Source of the DNA: Natronococcus sp. AD-5
GTDB taxonomy: Archaea > Halobacteriota > Halobacteria > Halobacteriales > Natrialbaceae
Length of the DNA: 64,000 nucleotides
Direction: 5' to 3'
Assembly: GCF_030734285.1 (NCBI RefSeq)
Contig: NZ_CP132294.1
Span: 1,178,001 to 1,242,000, forward strand
The number at the start of each line of letters is the position of its first letter. Position 1 is the first letter of the stretch. The position numbers and the translations under genes are program-made. The notes below the pieces were generated by a model. The model saw only the letters and a program-made list of their open reading frames with translations. It ran no database searches and was not told where the DNA came from. Below are positions 18,306-27,034 of the stretch, one piece after another.

Positions 18306-21300
18306 ATGAGTTCGTCTCGAGTCGAAGCGGAACTTCGCAAACGCGTGACCCAGCAGGCGGTCGTCGCCGACCTCAGCCGGCGGGTACTCGATACGGACGA
18401 CCCCGACGAGTTACTGAACGCGGTTTCGGACGCCGTTCGCACGGCGCTCGACGCGGACGCCTGTCTCTTTTTCGAACGGCTGCCGCGCGGCGACCGGGCC
18501 GCCCGTCGACACGCCAGCGGGTGGGAGGGTGAACGCGCACCGGCGACGGTCACGACCGATCCGGACGAGTCGCTCGTCGGGTACGCGTTACGGCGCGGGG
18601 AGCCGGTCGCCGTCGACGACCTGCGAACCGACGACCGGTTCGACGCACCGACGCGCCTCCTCAAGGGCGGCGCCCGGAGCAGCCTCTGCGTCCCGGTCGG
18701 CCCGAGCGACGAGCCGCGGGCGACCCTCGAGGCACACGCCACGGAACCCGACGCGTTCGACGGGGCCGACGTCGCAATCCTTCGGACGATCGGGAACGTC
18801 CTCGCCGCCGCGTTCGAGATCGACGGTTCGGACCGCCGGATCGAGGAGGAGTGGACCGTCAAAGAGCAGTTTCTGGAACGAAGTCCGGTCGGGATCACGG
18901 TCGTCGACGCCGGCGGAGAGATGCGGTTCGCGAACGAGCGCGCCGCGGAACTGCTCCGGCGCTCCGAATCGGAGCTGCTCGGCGAACGACTCTGGGACGT
19001 CTTTCCTGAGGCGGCGGACAGAACGGAGGTGCGGGACAGTTTCCACGCGGCCATGGAGACGCAGGAGCCGACCAGCTACGAAGTCTACTTCGAACCGCTC
19101 GAGTTCTGGGTCGAGGCGAACTTCTACCCCTCCGAGTCGGGCGTGTCGATCCACTTCCGGGACGTTACCGCGCGGAAAGAGCGCGAGCAAGAACTCGAGC
19201 AGTATCAGGCGCTGACCGAGGCCGCACAGGACGTCGTCGTTACGGTCGACGAGGAGAGCACGCTTCGCGCGGTGAATCCGGCGGTCGAGGACGTCTTCGG
19301 CTACGATCGGGACGAACTCGTCGGCGAGTCGCTGACGACGCTCATGCCGGACCGGTTCGAAGACGGGCACTACCGCGGACTCGAGCGGTACCTCGAGACC
19401 GGGGAGCGGACGCTCGACTGGGAGTACGTCGAACTCCCGGGTCTGTGCGAGGACGGGTCGGAGATTCCGCTGGCGATCTCGTTCAGCGAGGTCGAGTACG
19501 AGGGCGAGTGCTTCTTCACCGGCATCCTTCGCGACGTCACGGAGCGCCGGGAGCGCGAACGGCAGTTGCGCGAGAAACGGGACCTCACCGACCGGATCGT
19601 CGAAACCAGTCCGACCGGGATCGTCACGCTCGGTGTCGACGGCTCCTTCGAGCGGGTCAACGAGCGCGCCGAGGAGATCCTGCGGTACTCGGCGTCGGAA
19701 CTCGAGGAACTCGTCGGCGGAACGGCGGAGCTCGATCCCATCGGACCCGACGGGGAGTCGTTTTCGGCGGAGGAGGTTCCGACCCGACGCGTCTTCGACG
19801 ACGGCGAGACGATCCACGACCTCGAGATCGGGGTACTGCGAGGTGACGGCGAGCGGGTGTGGCTGTCGCTGAGCGGCACGCCGCTGCGGGACGACGGCGA
19901 GATCGGCGGCGCGGTCTTTACGTTCGCCGACATCACCGAGCGCAAACGGATGGAGGCGGATCTCCGGGCGAGCGAGGAGAAGTTCCGGCAGGTCGCGGAG
20001 AACGTAGAGCAGGTCATCTGGATGAGCACGCCGCACAAAAACGAGACGCTCTACGTGAACCCGGCCTACGAGGACGTCTGGGGTCTGAGCTGCGAGTCGC
20101 TGTACGGCGATCCCGAGTCGTTCCTCGACGGCGTTCATCCGGACGACAGGGAGCGCGTCCGCGAGGCGCTCTCGGACCAGCTCGAGGGGGAGTACGACGA
20201 GGAGTACCGCGTCGTCCGTCCCGACGGGGAGGTGCGCTGGGTACGAGACCGCGCCGTTCCGATTCGCGACGAGGACGGCGACGTCTACCGCGTCGTCGGC
20301 ATCGCGAGCGACGTCACGGACCAGCGGGCGGTCGAGCGCGAACTCCGCGAACGCGAACGCGAACTCTCGACGCTGATGAGCAACGTTCCCGGAATGGTCT
20401 ACCGCTGCCGGAACGAGCGCGGCTGGCCGATGGAGTTCGTCAGCGACGGCTGCGAGGAGCTGACCGGCTACAACCCGACGGCGCTCGAGCGAGACGAGGT
20501 CCAGTGGGGGACCGACGTCGTCGCCGAACGGGACCAGGGCAGCCTCTGGGAACACATCCAGACGAACATCAACGACCGCGAGCCGTTCTCGGCGACCTAC
20601 CGCATCGAAACCGCGGCCGGGGACTCCCGTTGGGTGAAAGAGACCGGTCGTGCGGTCTTCGAAGACGGCGCGATCGAGGCCATCGAAGGGGTCGTTATCG
20701 ACATCACCGAGCGGAAAGAGTATCAGCAGAAACTCGAGGAGACCAACGAGCGACTCGTGCGGGCGAACGAGCGCCTCGAGCGCTCCAACGAACGGCTCGA
20801 GCGGTCGAACGAGCGGCTGGAACACTTCGCGTACGCGACTTCGCACGACCTCCAGGAGCCGTTACGGATGGTCTCGAGCTACCTCCGACTCATCGAGAGC
20901 CGCTACGGCGACGAACTCGACGAGGACGGCGAGGAGTTTCTCGAGTTCGCCGTCGACGGCGCCGACCGGATGCGCGAGATGATCGACGGGCTGCTCGCGT
21001 ACTCTCGCGTCGAAACGCGGGGACAGCCGCTCGAACCGGTCGCGTTGAACGACGTCGTCGACGACGTCCGGACCGACCTGCGACTTCAACTCGAGGAGAG
21101 CGACGCGACGCTCGCGGTGGCGGATCTGCCCCGCGTCGAGGGCGACCCCGGCCAGCTTCGGCAGGTGTTCCGGAACCTGTTCGACAACGCGCTCGAGTAC
21201 AGCGGCGACGAGCCGCCGACGATCGACGTCTCGGCGGAGCGAGCGGGCGAGACGTGGGTCGTTTCCGTCAGCGACCGGGGCATCGGGATCCCGGACGAGA

Positions 21301-21491
21301 ACGCCGGCGTCATCTTCGAGGTGTTCGAACGGCTCCACACGGTCGACGAGTACGAGGGGACCGGCATCGGGCTCGCGCTCTGTCAGCGGATCGTCGAGCG
21401 CCACGACGGCGAGATCTGGGTCGACTCCGAGCCCGGCGAGGGCGCGACGTTCTCGTTCACGCTGCCGGCCGTAGAGGACGACCGGCCGTAA
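18306..21491 (+). CDS. Soluble GAF / multi-PAS sensor histidine kinase
   Basis: A 1061-residue protein without membrane segments. A GAF domain lies at about 15-175, followed by about five PAS/PAC units (about 185-820; the PAC endings FRDVTARKER, LRDVTERRER, FADITERKRM, ASDVTDQRAV and IDITERKEY mark them). A coiled linker of NERLERS repeats (about 825-850) leads to the HisKA box SHDLQEPLRM with the phospho-accepting His. The HATPase domain has NLFDNALEYSG (N box), DRGIGIPDE (G1) and GTGIGLALC (G2). It should autophosphorylate in response to cytosolic signals (redox, light or small ligands) and pass phosphate to an unlinked response regulator. Confidence 0.92.
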   Translation: MSSSRVEAELRKRVTQQAVVADLSRRVLDTDDPDELLNAVSDAVRTALDADACLFFERLPRGDRAARRHASGWEGERAPATVTTDPDESLVGYALRRGEPVAVDDLRTDDRFDAPTRLLKGGARSSLCVPVGPSDEPRATLEAHATEPDAFDGADVAILRTIGNVLAAAFEIDGSDRRIEEEWTVKEQFLERSPVGITVVDAGGEMRFANERAAELLRRSESELLGERLWDVFPEAADRTEVRDSFHAAMETQEPTSYEVYFEPLEFWVEANFYPSESGVSIHFRDVTARKEREQELEQYQALTEAAQDVVVTVDEESTLRAVNPAVEDVFGYDRDELVGESLTTLMPDRFEDGHYRGLERYLETGERTLDWEYVELPGLCEDGSEIPLAISFSEVEYEGECFFTGILRDVTERRERERQLREKRDLTDRIVETSPTGIVTLGVDGSFERVNERAEEILRYSASELEELVGGTAELDPIGPDGESFSAEEVPTRRVFDDGETIHDLEIGVLRGDGERVWLSLSGTPLRDDGEIGGAVFTFADITERKRMEADLRASEEKFRQVAENVEQVIWMSTPHKNETLYVNPAYEDVWGLSCESLYGDPESFLDGVHPDDRERVREALSDQLEGEYDEEYRVVRPDGEVRWVRDRAVPIRDEDGDVYRVVGIASDVTDQRAVERELRERERELSTLMSNVPGMVYRCRNERGWPMEFVSDGCEELTGYNPTALERDEVQWGTDVVAERDQGSLWEHIQTNINDREPFSATYRIETAAGDSRWVKETGRAVFEDGAIEAIEGVVIDITERKEYQQKLEETNERLVRANERLERSNERLERSNERLEHFAYATSHDLQEPLRMVSSYLRLIESRYGDELDEDGEEFLEFAVDGADRMREMIDGLLAYSRVETRGQPLEPVALNDVVDDVRTDLRLQLEESDATLAVADLPRVEGDPGQLRQVFRNLFDNALEYSGDEPPTIDVSAERAGETWVVSVSDRGIGIPDENAGVIFEVFERLHTVDEYEGTGIGLALCQRIVERHDGEIWVDSEPGEGATFSFTLPAVEDDRP

Positions 21492-21512
21492 CTCGTTCGA
21501 GCCCGGCCCGTC

Positions 21513-21836
21513 TCAGAACTGGTAGCGGCGTTCGTCGTCCCTGCTCGGATACTGATCGGCGCCGGTCATCTCCTCGAAGGTCATCCCCGAGAGGTACTCG
21601 TCGTAGGTGACGTCGTAGCTCGAGCGAAGCTGGAAGTCGAGCTTGCCGGTGTCGACCGTCGTCTGGAAGAGCATGTGGATCGCCCGGCGGACGAGTTCGT
21701 CCGTCTCTCCGGGCTCGAGCGCCGCCTCGAGCAGCGCGAGTTCGTTGCGGGTCTCCCGGTCGAGCGAGAGCGCCAGCTCGTCGCCGAACCCGGAGTACGA
21801 TTCCTGGACTTCGTCGTTGAGATCGTCGAGACTCAT
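21513..21836 (-). CDS. Conserved haloarchaeal protein, unknown function
   Basis: A 107-residue acidic protein starting MSLDDLNDEVQESYSGFGDE at 21836; codons upstream are Arg-rich shadow. It is predicted to be mostly helical, with ETDELVRRAIHMLFQTTVDT in the middle and DEYLSGMTFEEMTGADQYP near the C-terminus. It resembles a widespread haloarchaeal domain of unknown function (probably DUF5806, from memory). No motif suggests a reaction. It lies tail to tail with the sensor kinase, 21 bases apart. Confidence 0.65.
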   Translation of the reverse strand: MSLDDLNDEVQESYSGFGDELALSLDRETRNELALLEAALEPGETDELVRRAIHMLFQTTVDTGKLDFQLRSSYDVTYDEYLSGMTFEEMTGADQYPSRDDERRYQF

Positions 21837-21961
21837 ACGAGAGCGGACTCGAGCCCGTCGGATAGACCTTTCGTGCTCGCCTCGCCGGGCGCGGCTCGGT
21901 CGCGCTCGAGTCGGCGGCCGAATCCAGTACACGTAAGCCGGCCCGCTCGCTAGAACGGGCG

Positions 21962-22906
21962 ATGAGTGACGCCGACGCGGACGTCGATGCCGACACCGAC
22001 GCGCCGTCGTTGCCCGACGACCTCGAGGCCGTTCGCGAGTCGCTGATCGCGTGGTACGAGGCGGACCACCGCTCGTTTCCGTGGCGAGAGATGGACGATC
22101 CGTACGCGATCCTCGTCAGCGAGGTGATGAGTCAGCAGACGCAGCTCGATCGGGTCGTCGACGCCTGGGAGGAGTTCCTCGAGCGCTGGCCGACGACCGC
22201 CGACCTGGCCGCCGCCGACCGGGCCGACGTGGTCGGCTTCTGGACGGGCCACAGCCTCGGCTACAACAACCGGGCGAAGTACCTCCACGAGGCCGCGGCG
22301 CAGATCGAGACGGAGTACGACGGGACGTTCCCCGAGGCGCCCGGCGAGCTCCAGGAGCTGATGGGGGTCGGCCCCTACACCGCCAACGCGGTGGCGAGTT
22401 TCGCGTTCAACAACGGCGACGCGGTCGTCGACACCAACGTCAAGCGCGTCTGTTACCGCGCGTTCGACGTTCCGGACGACGACGCGGTCTTCGAGGACGC
22501 CGCGGACGACCTCATGCCCGAGGACCGGTCGCGGGTCTGGAACAACGCGATCATGGAACTGGGCGGCGTCGCCTGCGGGCAGACGCCGCGCTGCGACGAG
22601 GCCGGCTGCCCCTGGCGCGAGTGGTGCGGCGCGTACGCCAGCGGCGACTTCACCGCACCCGACGTCCCGACGCAGCCGAGCTTCGAGGGGAGCCGCAGGC
22701 AGTTCCGCGGGCGCGTGATCGGAACGCTCCGGGAGTACGACGAGCTCGAACTCGACGCGCTGGGCCACCGCATTCGCGTCGATTACGCCCCCGACGGCGA
22801 GTACGGCCACGAGTGGCTCGAGGGACTGCTCGTCGACCTCGCGGACGACGGGCTGGTCGAACTCGACGAGGCCGGCGGAAAAACGGTCGCGCGACTCGAG
22901 CGGTAA
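21962..22906 (+). CDS. mutY: A/G-specific adenine DNA glycosylase
   Basis: A 314-residue protein. FPWREMDDPYAILVSEVMSQ carries the catalytic Glu, the helix-hairpin-helix is LMGVGPYTANAVASFAF, and VVDTNVKRV holds the catalytic Asp. A C-terminal Fe-S cluster is formed by CGQTPRC, then DEAGC and PWREWC (C-x5-C-x4-C-x5-C). That spacing differs slightly from the usual C-x6-C-x2-C-x5-C. The enzyme removes adenine mispaired with 8-oxoguanine. The C-terminal MutT-like domain of bacterial MutY is replaced by a short winged-helix-like tail (REYDELELDALGHR...). The N-terminus is Asp-rich. Confidence 0.9.
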   Translation: MSDADADVDADTDAPSLPDDLEAVRESLIAWYEADHRSFPWREMDDPYAILVSEVMSQQTQLDRVVDAWEEFLERWPTTADLAAADRADVVGFWTGHSLGYNNRAKYLHEAAAQIETEYDGTFPEAPGELQELMGVGPYTANAVASFAFNNGDAVVDTNVKRVCYRAFDVPDDDAVFEDAADDLMPEDRSRVWNNAIMELGGVACGQTPRCDEAGCPWREWCGAYASGDFTAPDVPTQPSFEGSRRQFRGRVIGTLREYDELELDALGHRIRVDYAPDGEYGHEWLEGLLVDLADDGLVELDEAGGKTVARLER

Positions 22907-22920
22907 CGGCCGGTACGTTT

Positions 22921-23490
22921 CTAGGTGGACTCGGACGCGTCGTCGAACGGCGCGTCCGCTCGTTCGGCTTCCGATTCGATTTCGACGAACACCGAGAAGA
23001 GCGCTCCGAGGAGCGTCCCGTAGATCAGGTGTCCGACGAGACTCTCGAGCGCGAATCCCGGGAAGCCGGGGCCGGCCGCCCCGCCGAACGTGACCCAGAC
23101 CGTCGCGGCGATCACCGGGATGAGCGCCCAGATCGCGAACCCGTAGACGAGTCCGGCGAGGACGAGCCTGACGCCGGGTCCCGTGTCCTCGAGAAATCCG
23201 ATCGGAACGTCGGCGGTGAACGTTCCGAGGATCGGCTCTCGGGTGACGAGGAACCCGAAGAGGATGCCGAGCACGAGCCCGTGAAGCAGGTGGAACGTCC
23301 ACCCGACGGTTTCCGCGGGGGCGAAGCCGTACATCGACGGAATGGTCTCGATCACGACCGCGGGCTCGACGACCCACAGCACCCCGCCGAAGAGCAGCGA
23401 TCCGGCGACGCCGCCGACCGCACCGCCGATCAGCCAGTTCAGGCGGCCGCCGAAGCCGTACCCGGTCGGACTCGTTGATTGGCTACTCAT
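22921..23490 (-). CDS. Membrane protein, haloarchaeal hypothetical
   Basis: A 189-residue protein starting MSSQSTSPTGYGFGGRLNWL at 23490; upstream codons are not protein-like. It has four to five hydrophobic segments rich in Gly (GGAVGGVAGSLLFGGVLWVV; LLHGLVLGILFGFLV; LVLAGLVYGFAIWALIPVIA; LVGHLIYGTLLGALFSVFV) and an acidic C-terminal tail. The repeated H.LxxG.LLGxLF pattern suggests an internal duplication. No enzymatic motif. It converges with mutY, 14 bases apart. Confidence 0.7.
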   Translation of the reverse strand: MSSQSTSPTGYGFGGRLNWLIGGAVGGVAGSLLFGGVLWVVEPAVVIETIPSMYGFAPAETVGWTFHLLHGLVLGILFGFLVTREPILGTFTADVPIGFLEDTGPGVRLVLAGLVYGFAIWALIPVIAATVWVTFGGAAGPGFPGFALESLVGHLIYGTLLGALFSVFVEIESEAERADAPFDDASEST

Positions 23491-23675
23491 GTCGTATCGG
23501 TCTAGTCCGATCGACGGGAAAAGCGTTCGTGAGCCGACGCGCTTGCGGCCGCGTTTCTCGCCGACGCCCCCGTCGCCGCGGAACCGCGTCTGGTCCGACC
23601 GTGGGCCGTCGACGGAGTCGATCACCGCGCCGGACGGTCGGGCGTCTTTTGGCCCCGGCCGCCGTCGATTCGGTC

Positions 23676-24263
23676 ATGAGTGACGTTCACGTGGTCGCCC
23701 TCTGTGGCAGTCTTCGGGCGGAGAGTTACACCCGCATCGCACTCGAACGCGCCCTCGACGCCGCCGAAGCGACCGGAGCCAGTACGGAACTCCTCGATCT
23801 CCGGGCGTTCGACCTTCCGGTCTTCGACGCCGACCGCGACCGGGCGGACGCGGGCGATGCGGCGACGATCGCGGCGAGCGTCCGGGAAGCCGACAGCATC
23901 ATCCTCGGTTCGCCGGTTTACCACGGCTCGTACTCCTCGCCGCTGAAGACCGCGCTCGACTACTGCGGGTTCGACGAGTTCGCCGACAAAACCGTCGGGC
24001 TGCTCGCGGTTTCCGGCGGGGCGTTTCCCGTCCCGGCGCTCGAGCACATGCGATCGGTCTGTCGCGCGCTCAACGCTTGGGTGCTCCCCCACGAGGCGGC
24101 GGTCCCCCGCTCGAGCGCCGCCTTCGAGGACGGCTCGTTCGTCGATCCGAAGCTGGAGAAGCGCGTCGTCACGCTCGGTCGCCGGGCGGTCCAGTACGCG
24201 ACGATCGAACCGGATCCCGACTCTTTCGAGAGCGATCACAACGTCGGCGCCAAGGGAAAGTGA
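23676..24263 (+). CDS. NAD(P)H-dependent FMN reductase
   Basis: A 195-residue flavodoxin-like protein starting MSDVHVVALCGSLRAESYTR at 23676. ALCGSLRAESYT is the phosphate-binding loop, and GSPVYHGSYSSPLKTALDY is the flavin-binding signature of the NADPH-dependent FMN reductase family (PF03358). AVSGGAFPVPALEHMRSV continues the fold. Members reduce flavins or quinones, and some reduce chromate or azo dyes. The physiological acceptor cannot be read from the sequence. Convergent with the next gene, six bases apart. Confidence 0.88.
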   Translation: MSDVHVVALCGSLRAESYTRIALERALDAAEATGASTELLDLRAFDLPVFDADRDRADAGDAATIAASVREADSIILGSPVYHGSYSSPLKTALDYCGFDEFADKTVGLLAVSGGAFPVPALEHMRSVCRALNAWVLPHEAAVPRSSAAFEDGSFVDPKLEKRVVTLGRRAVQYATIEPDPDSFESDHNVGAKGK

Positions 24264-24269
24264 CGCGGT

Positions 24270-24914
24270 TCAGACGTCGAGCACGCGCTGAAACCGGCGC
24301 TGGTGTGCGAGGGTCGCGAAGAGTCCGAATCCGAGGACGCCGAGCTGGATCGTCTCGATCCGGATCACGAGCGTCGTGACCCCGAGCGAGAGGGGCGGCG
24401 CGACGAGCGACCAGTCGACGAACCAGGCCGACGAGAGCAACACTACCGCGCCGGCAGCCAGCAGCGCGCTCGAAACGATCGACGTCAGCGCCTCGCGCTC
24501 GACCGACCAGGGCTGGAAGACGTGCTGCTCGAGCGAGAACTGGGCGGCGAGGATCGCCCCCAGGGTGATCGTCGCGACGAGAGCGCCGGCTCGGCCGTCG
24601 ATCCCCTCGGCGAGGAGTAGCCAGACGATCCAGCCGGTCGTGAGCGCAAGCGCGGCGCCGAGCCGACGCGGTTCGAGGAGCGTCTCGAGTTCGCCGACGG
24701 TCGCGCCGAAGACGCTCGTCCGGAGGAGCGAGCCGCAGAACAGCACTCCGAGGCCGACGAGCGCCGTCACCGTGCTCCGCGACCCGACGACGAGTCCGAA
24801 CCAGAGCCCGACGGTGGTCGTTTCGACCGCGGCGGCCGAGAACGCCGCGGTCACCCCGACGACGCGCCGTCGTGTCGTCCGGCCGAGAACGCCGGGTTGC
24901 CGGATGACGCTCAT
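24270..24914 (-). CDS. Membrane protein, hypothetical
   Basis: A 214-residue protein starting MSVIRQPGVLGRTTRRRVVG at 24914. A short basic N-terminus precedes about six hydrophobic helices (VVGVTAAFSAAAVETTTVGL; TALVGLGVLFCGSLL; ALALTTGWIVWLLLAEG; LVATITLGAILAAQFSL; SIVSSALLAAGAVVLLSSAW; TIQLGVLGFGLFATLAHQ). No conserved motif or family is recognised. The positive-inside pattern puts the N-terminus in the cytoplasm. Confidence 0.65.
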   Translation of the reverse strand: MSVIRQPGVLGRTTRRRVVGVTAAFSAAAVETTTVGLWFGLVVGSRSTVTALVGLGVLFCGSLLRTSVFGATVGELETLLEPRRLGAALALTTGWIVWLLLAEGIDGRAGALVATITLGAILAAQFSLEQHVFQPWSVEREALTSIVSSALLAAGAVVLLSSAWFVDWSLVAPPLSLGVTTLVIRIETIQLGVLGFGLFATLAHQRRFQRVLDV

Positions 24915-25173
24915 ACGCGGACGTTTGTTCCCTACCCGTTTCGTTATGTGATTCCTTCTGGCTCCGCTCGAGGCCGCGTCGTTGCTGCCCGACCGCCCCC
25001 CTCGCGCGCTCGTCCGTCCTGCGCTTTGCCGGCGTCTTCCGGTCGTTAGTCGGTGCTTATTCCGCCGAAGGAATGATTGCCGTTCGTTTAATTCTGCATT
25101 TCCTGACTGATCGGGTACGGGGCACGCAAAAACATTGGATAAACCTATGTACGGGGATGTGGACGACCGGAAC

Positions 25174-25761
25174 ATGGCCGAAACTGAACAGGAGAGGTCC
25201 CTGTCGGAACTCGTCGTAAAGGAACTGGTCGAGCAAGGAATGGACTCGCCGATGCGGGACTCGATTCTCGAGGCCGTCGAGGAGTCCGAGGGGGCCGGCG
25301 CCGGCGGCTCGCGCACCCTCCCGCTGGCGGGGGCGCTGCTCGGGCTCGGCGCTGCGGTCGGCTTCGTCGCGGGCCGGGAGTCGGCAGAAATGGAGGAGAC
25401 GCCGCTCGAGGACATCCAGGAGCCCGAAATCATCGAAGACATCACGGAAGAAACCGAGGTGGCCGAGGAAACCGAAACCGAGGAGCCGGTGTCCTCCTCG
25501 GATCGTCTCTCCCGCCTCCTCCTCGCGCTAGGGATCCTCGCCGGCATCGCCGTCCTCCGCCGTCGGTTCGCGGGCGGAGAAGACGAGGAGTGGGAGCCGA
25601 TCGAGGAGTTCAAACCGGCGACGGATATCGGCGAGGAAGAGGGGGAAGAAGCGGAAGAAGCGGAAGAGGAGGAAGAAGCGGAAGAAGCGGAAGAGGAGGA
25701 AGAAGCGGACGAAGAGACCGAGGTCGAGGAAGCCGAGACCGGCGAGGAGACCGAGGAGTAG
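25174..25761 (+). CDS. Acidic membrane protein with Glu-rich repeats
   Basis: A 195-residue protein. The start at 25174 (MAETEQERSLSELVVKELVE) fits a TATA-like GGATAAACC about 30 bases earlier; an ATG at 25147 is the alternative. An amphipathic N-terminal region is followed by a hydrophobic segment (LPLAGALLGLGAAVGFVAG), an acidic linker, a second one (LSRLLLALGILAGIAVLRRR), and a C-terminal tail of about 50 residues that is mostly Glu and Ala in the repeating pattern EEEEEAEEAEE. It looks like a two-helix membrane anchor with a highly acidic cytoplasmic tail. Role unknown. Confidence 0.7.
   Translation: MAETEQERSLSELVVKELVEQGMDSPMRDSILEAVEESEGAGAGGSRTLPLAGALLGLGAAVGFVAGRESAEMEETPLEDIQEPEIIEDITEETEVAEETETEEPVSSSDRLSRLLLALGILAGIAVLRRRFAGGEDEEWEPIEEFKPATDIGEEEGEEAEEAEEEEEAEEAEEEEEADEETEVEEAETGEETEE
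25633..25710 (+). repeat. Short in-gene tandem repeat (GAAGAAGCG-type)
   Basis: Units of GAAGAAGCG and GAAGAGGAG alternate, with one block of about 30 bases occurring twice in direct succession. It encodes the Glu/Ala tail of the acidic membrane protein. The repeat length is a multiple of three, so copy-number changes would keep the frame. Confidence 0.6.
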
Positions 25762-25891
25762 AGACGACGAACCGTTTTTTCGACGTTTCGGGAGACGTGC
25801 GCTCGAGGCCGGTCCCACCGTCGACGCGTCGACGGCGTCGAGCGAACCTTGACGAAGGAGCTAAGGGGGCGACGCCGACACTGTCCACGCA

Positions 25892-26950
25892 ATGGAGACG
25901 ACTCACCGCGTCGTCGTCGGCGACGCTCGCGAGCTCTCGCAGGTGGCCGACGACTCCGTCGAACTCGTCGTTACGTCCCCGCCGTATCCGATGATCGAGA
26001 TGTGGGACGAGCTCTTCGCGGAACTCGATCCCGCTATCGGCGACGCACTCGAGTCCGGAGACGGTCGCGCCGCCTTCGAAGCGATGCACGCGCAGCTCGA
26101 TTACGTCTGGGACGAACTCGAGCGCGTCCTCGTCGACGGCGGCATCGCCTGTATCAACGTCGGTGACGCGACCCGGTCGGTCGACGGGAGCTTCCGCGTT
26201 TACTCCAACCACGCCCGCGTGCTCGAGGCGTTCGAGTCCCGCGGCTTCGACCCCCTTCCCGACGTGCTCTGGCGGAAGCCGGCCAACAGCGCGGCCAAGT
26301 TCATGGGCAGCGGGATGATCCCGCCGAACGCCTACGTCACGCTCGAACACGAGTACATCCTGGTCTTCCGGAAGGGGAGCGACAGCCGCTCGTTCGAGCC
26401 GGGCGCCGACCGGCGCTACGAGGCCGCCTACTTCTGGGAGGAACGCAACCGCTGGTTCTCGGACGTCTGGACCGAGGTCCGCGGGGAACTGCAAGCGCTC
26501 GAGGGCGACCACGAGGACCTGCGGAAGCGCTCGGCCGCCTACCCGCTCGAGATTCCGTACCGGCTGTGCTGTATGTACTCGGCCTACGGCGACACCGTCC
26601 TCGACCCCTTCTGGGGGACCGGAACGACCTCGCTGGCGGCGATGTGCGCCGGTCGGAACTCGATCGGGTACGAGCTCGAGGACGCGTTCCGGGAGGTGTT
26701 CTCGGATCGTCTTTCCGACGTTCCGGCGCTGTCGCGATCGATCGGTCGCAAGCGCCTCGAGCGCCACCGGGGGTTCGTCGCCGACCGGCGCAAAGCGGGC
26801 GATGAGCTCTCGTACGATGCCGTCCACTACGAGACGCCCGTCGTGACGAAGATGGAGCGCGAGATCCGCTTTCGCGAAGTGACGGCCGTCGACCCCATCG
26901 CGGACGAGGACGGGTACCGGGCCGAGCACGAACCCCTCTCGCTCGAATAG
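25892..26950 (+). CDS. Orphan DNA methyltransferase (N4-cytosine/N6-adenine type)
   Basis: A 352-residue protein. TSPPYPMIEMWDELF (about 28-42) is the catalytic motif IV of the TSPPY class, typical of N4-cytosine methyltransferases. DPFWGTGTTSLAAMCAGR (about 239-256) is the SAM-binding motif I, placed after motif IV as in the beta class. No endonuclease gene is next to it. A conserved haloarchaeal orphan enzyme with this layout methylates CTAG in Haloferax volcanii; I infer the same site here. It would protect or mark host DNA and possibly affect gene regulation. Confidence 0.82.
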   Translation: METTHRVVVGDARELSQVADDSVELVVTSPPYPMIEMWDELFAELDPAIGDALESGDGRAAFEAMHAQLDYVWDELERVLVDGGIACINVGDATRSVDGSFRVYSNHARVLEAFESRGFDPLPDVLWRKPANSAAKFMGSGMIPPNAYVTLEHEYILVFRKGSDSRSFEPGADRRYEAAYFWEERNRWFSDVWTEVRGELQALEGDHEDLRKRSAAYPLEIPYRLCCMYSAYGDTVLDPFWGTGTTSLAAMCAGRNSIGYELEDAFREVFSDRLSDVPALSRSIGRKRLERHRGFVADRRKAGDELSYDAVHYETPVVTKMEREIRFREVTAVDPIADEDGYRAEHEPLSLE

Positions 26951-27004
26951 CTCGCTCGTTTCGCGGGACGCGTAGAACCCGGGCGGAACGCGAAGTCACC
27001 AGGG

Positions 27005-27012
27005 TTTTTATC
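27005..27012 (+). promoter_or_regulatory. TATA-like element of ggt
   Basis: TTTTTATC is centred about 27 bases before the ATG at 27035, as expected for a leaderless transcript. Confidence 0.45.
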
Positions 27013-27034
27013 GCCGACTACCCGTACACGACCG

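Noticed and set aside
18588-20846. 752-codon minus-strand frame opposite the sensor kinase
   Set aside because: No domain, and the sense strand carries well-defined GAF, PAS and kinase motifs.
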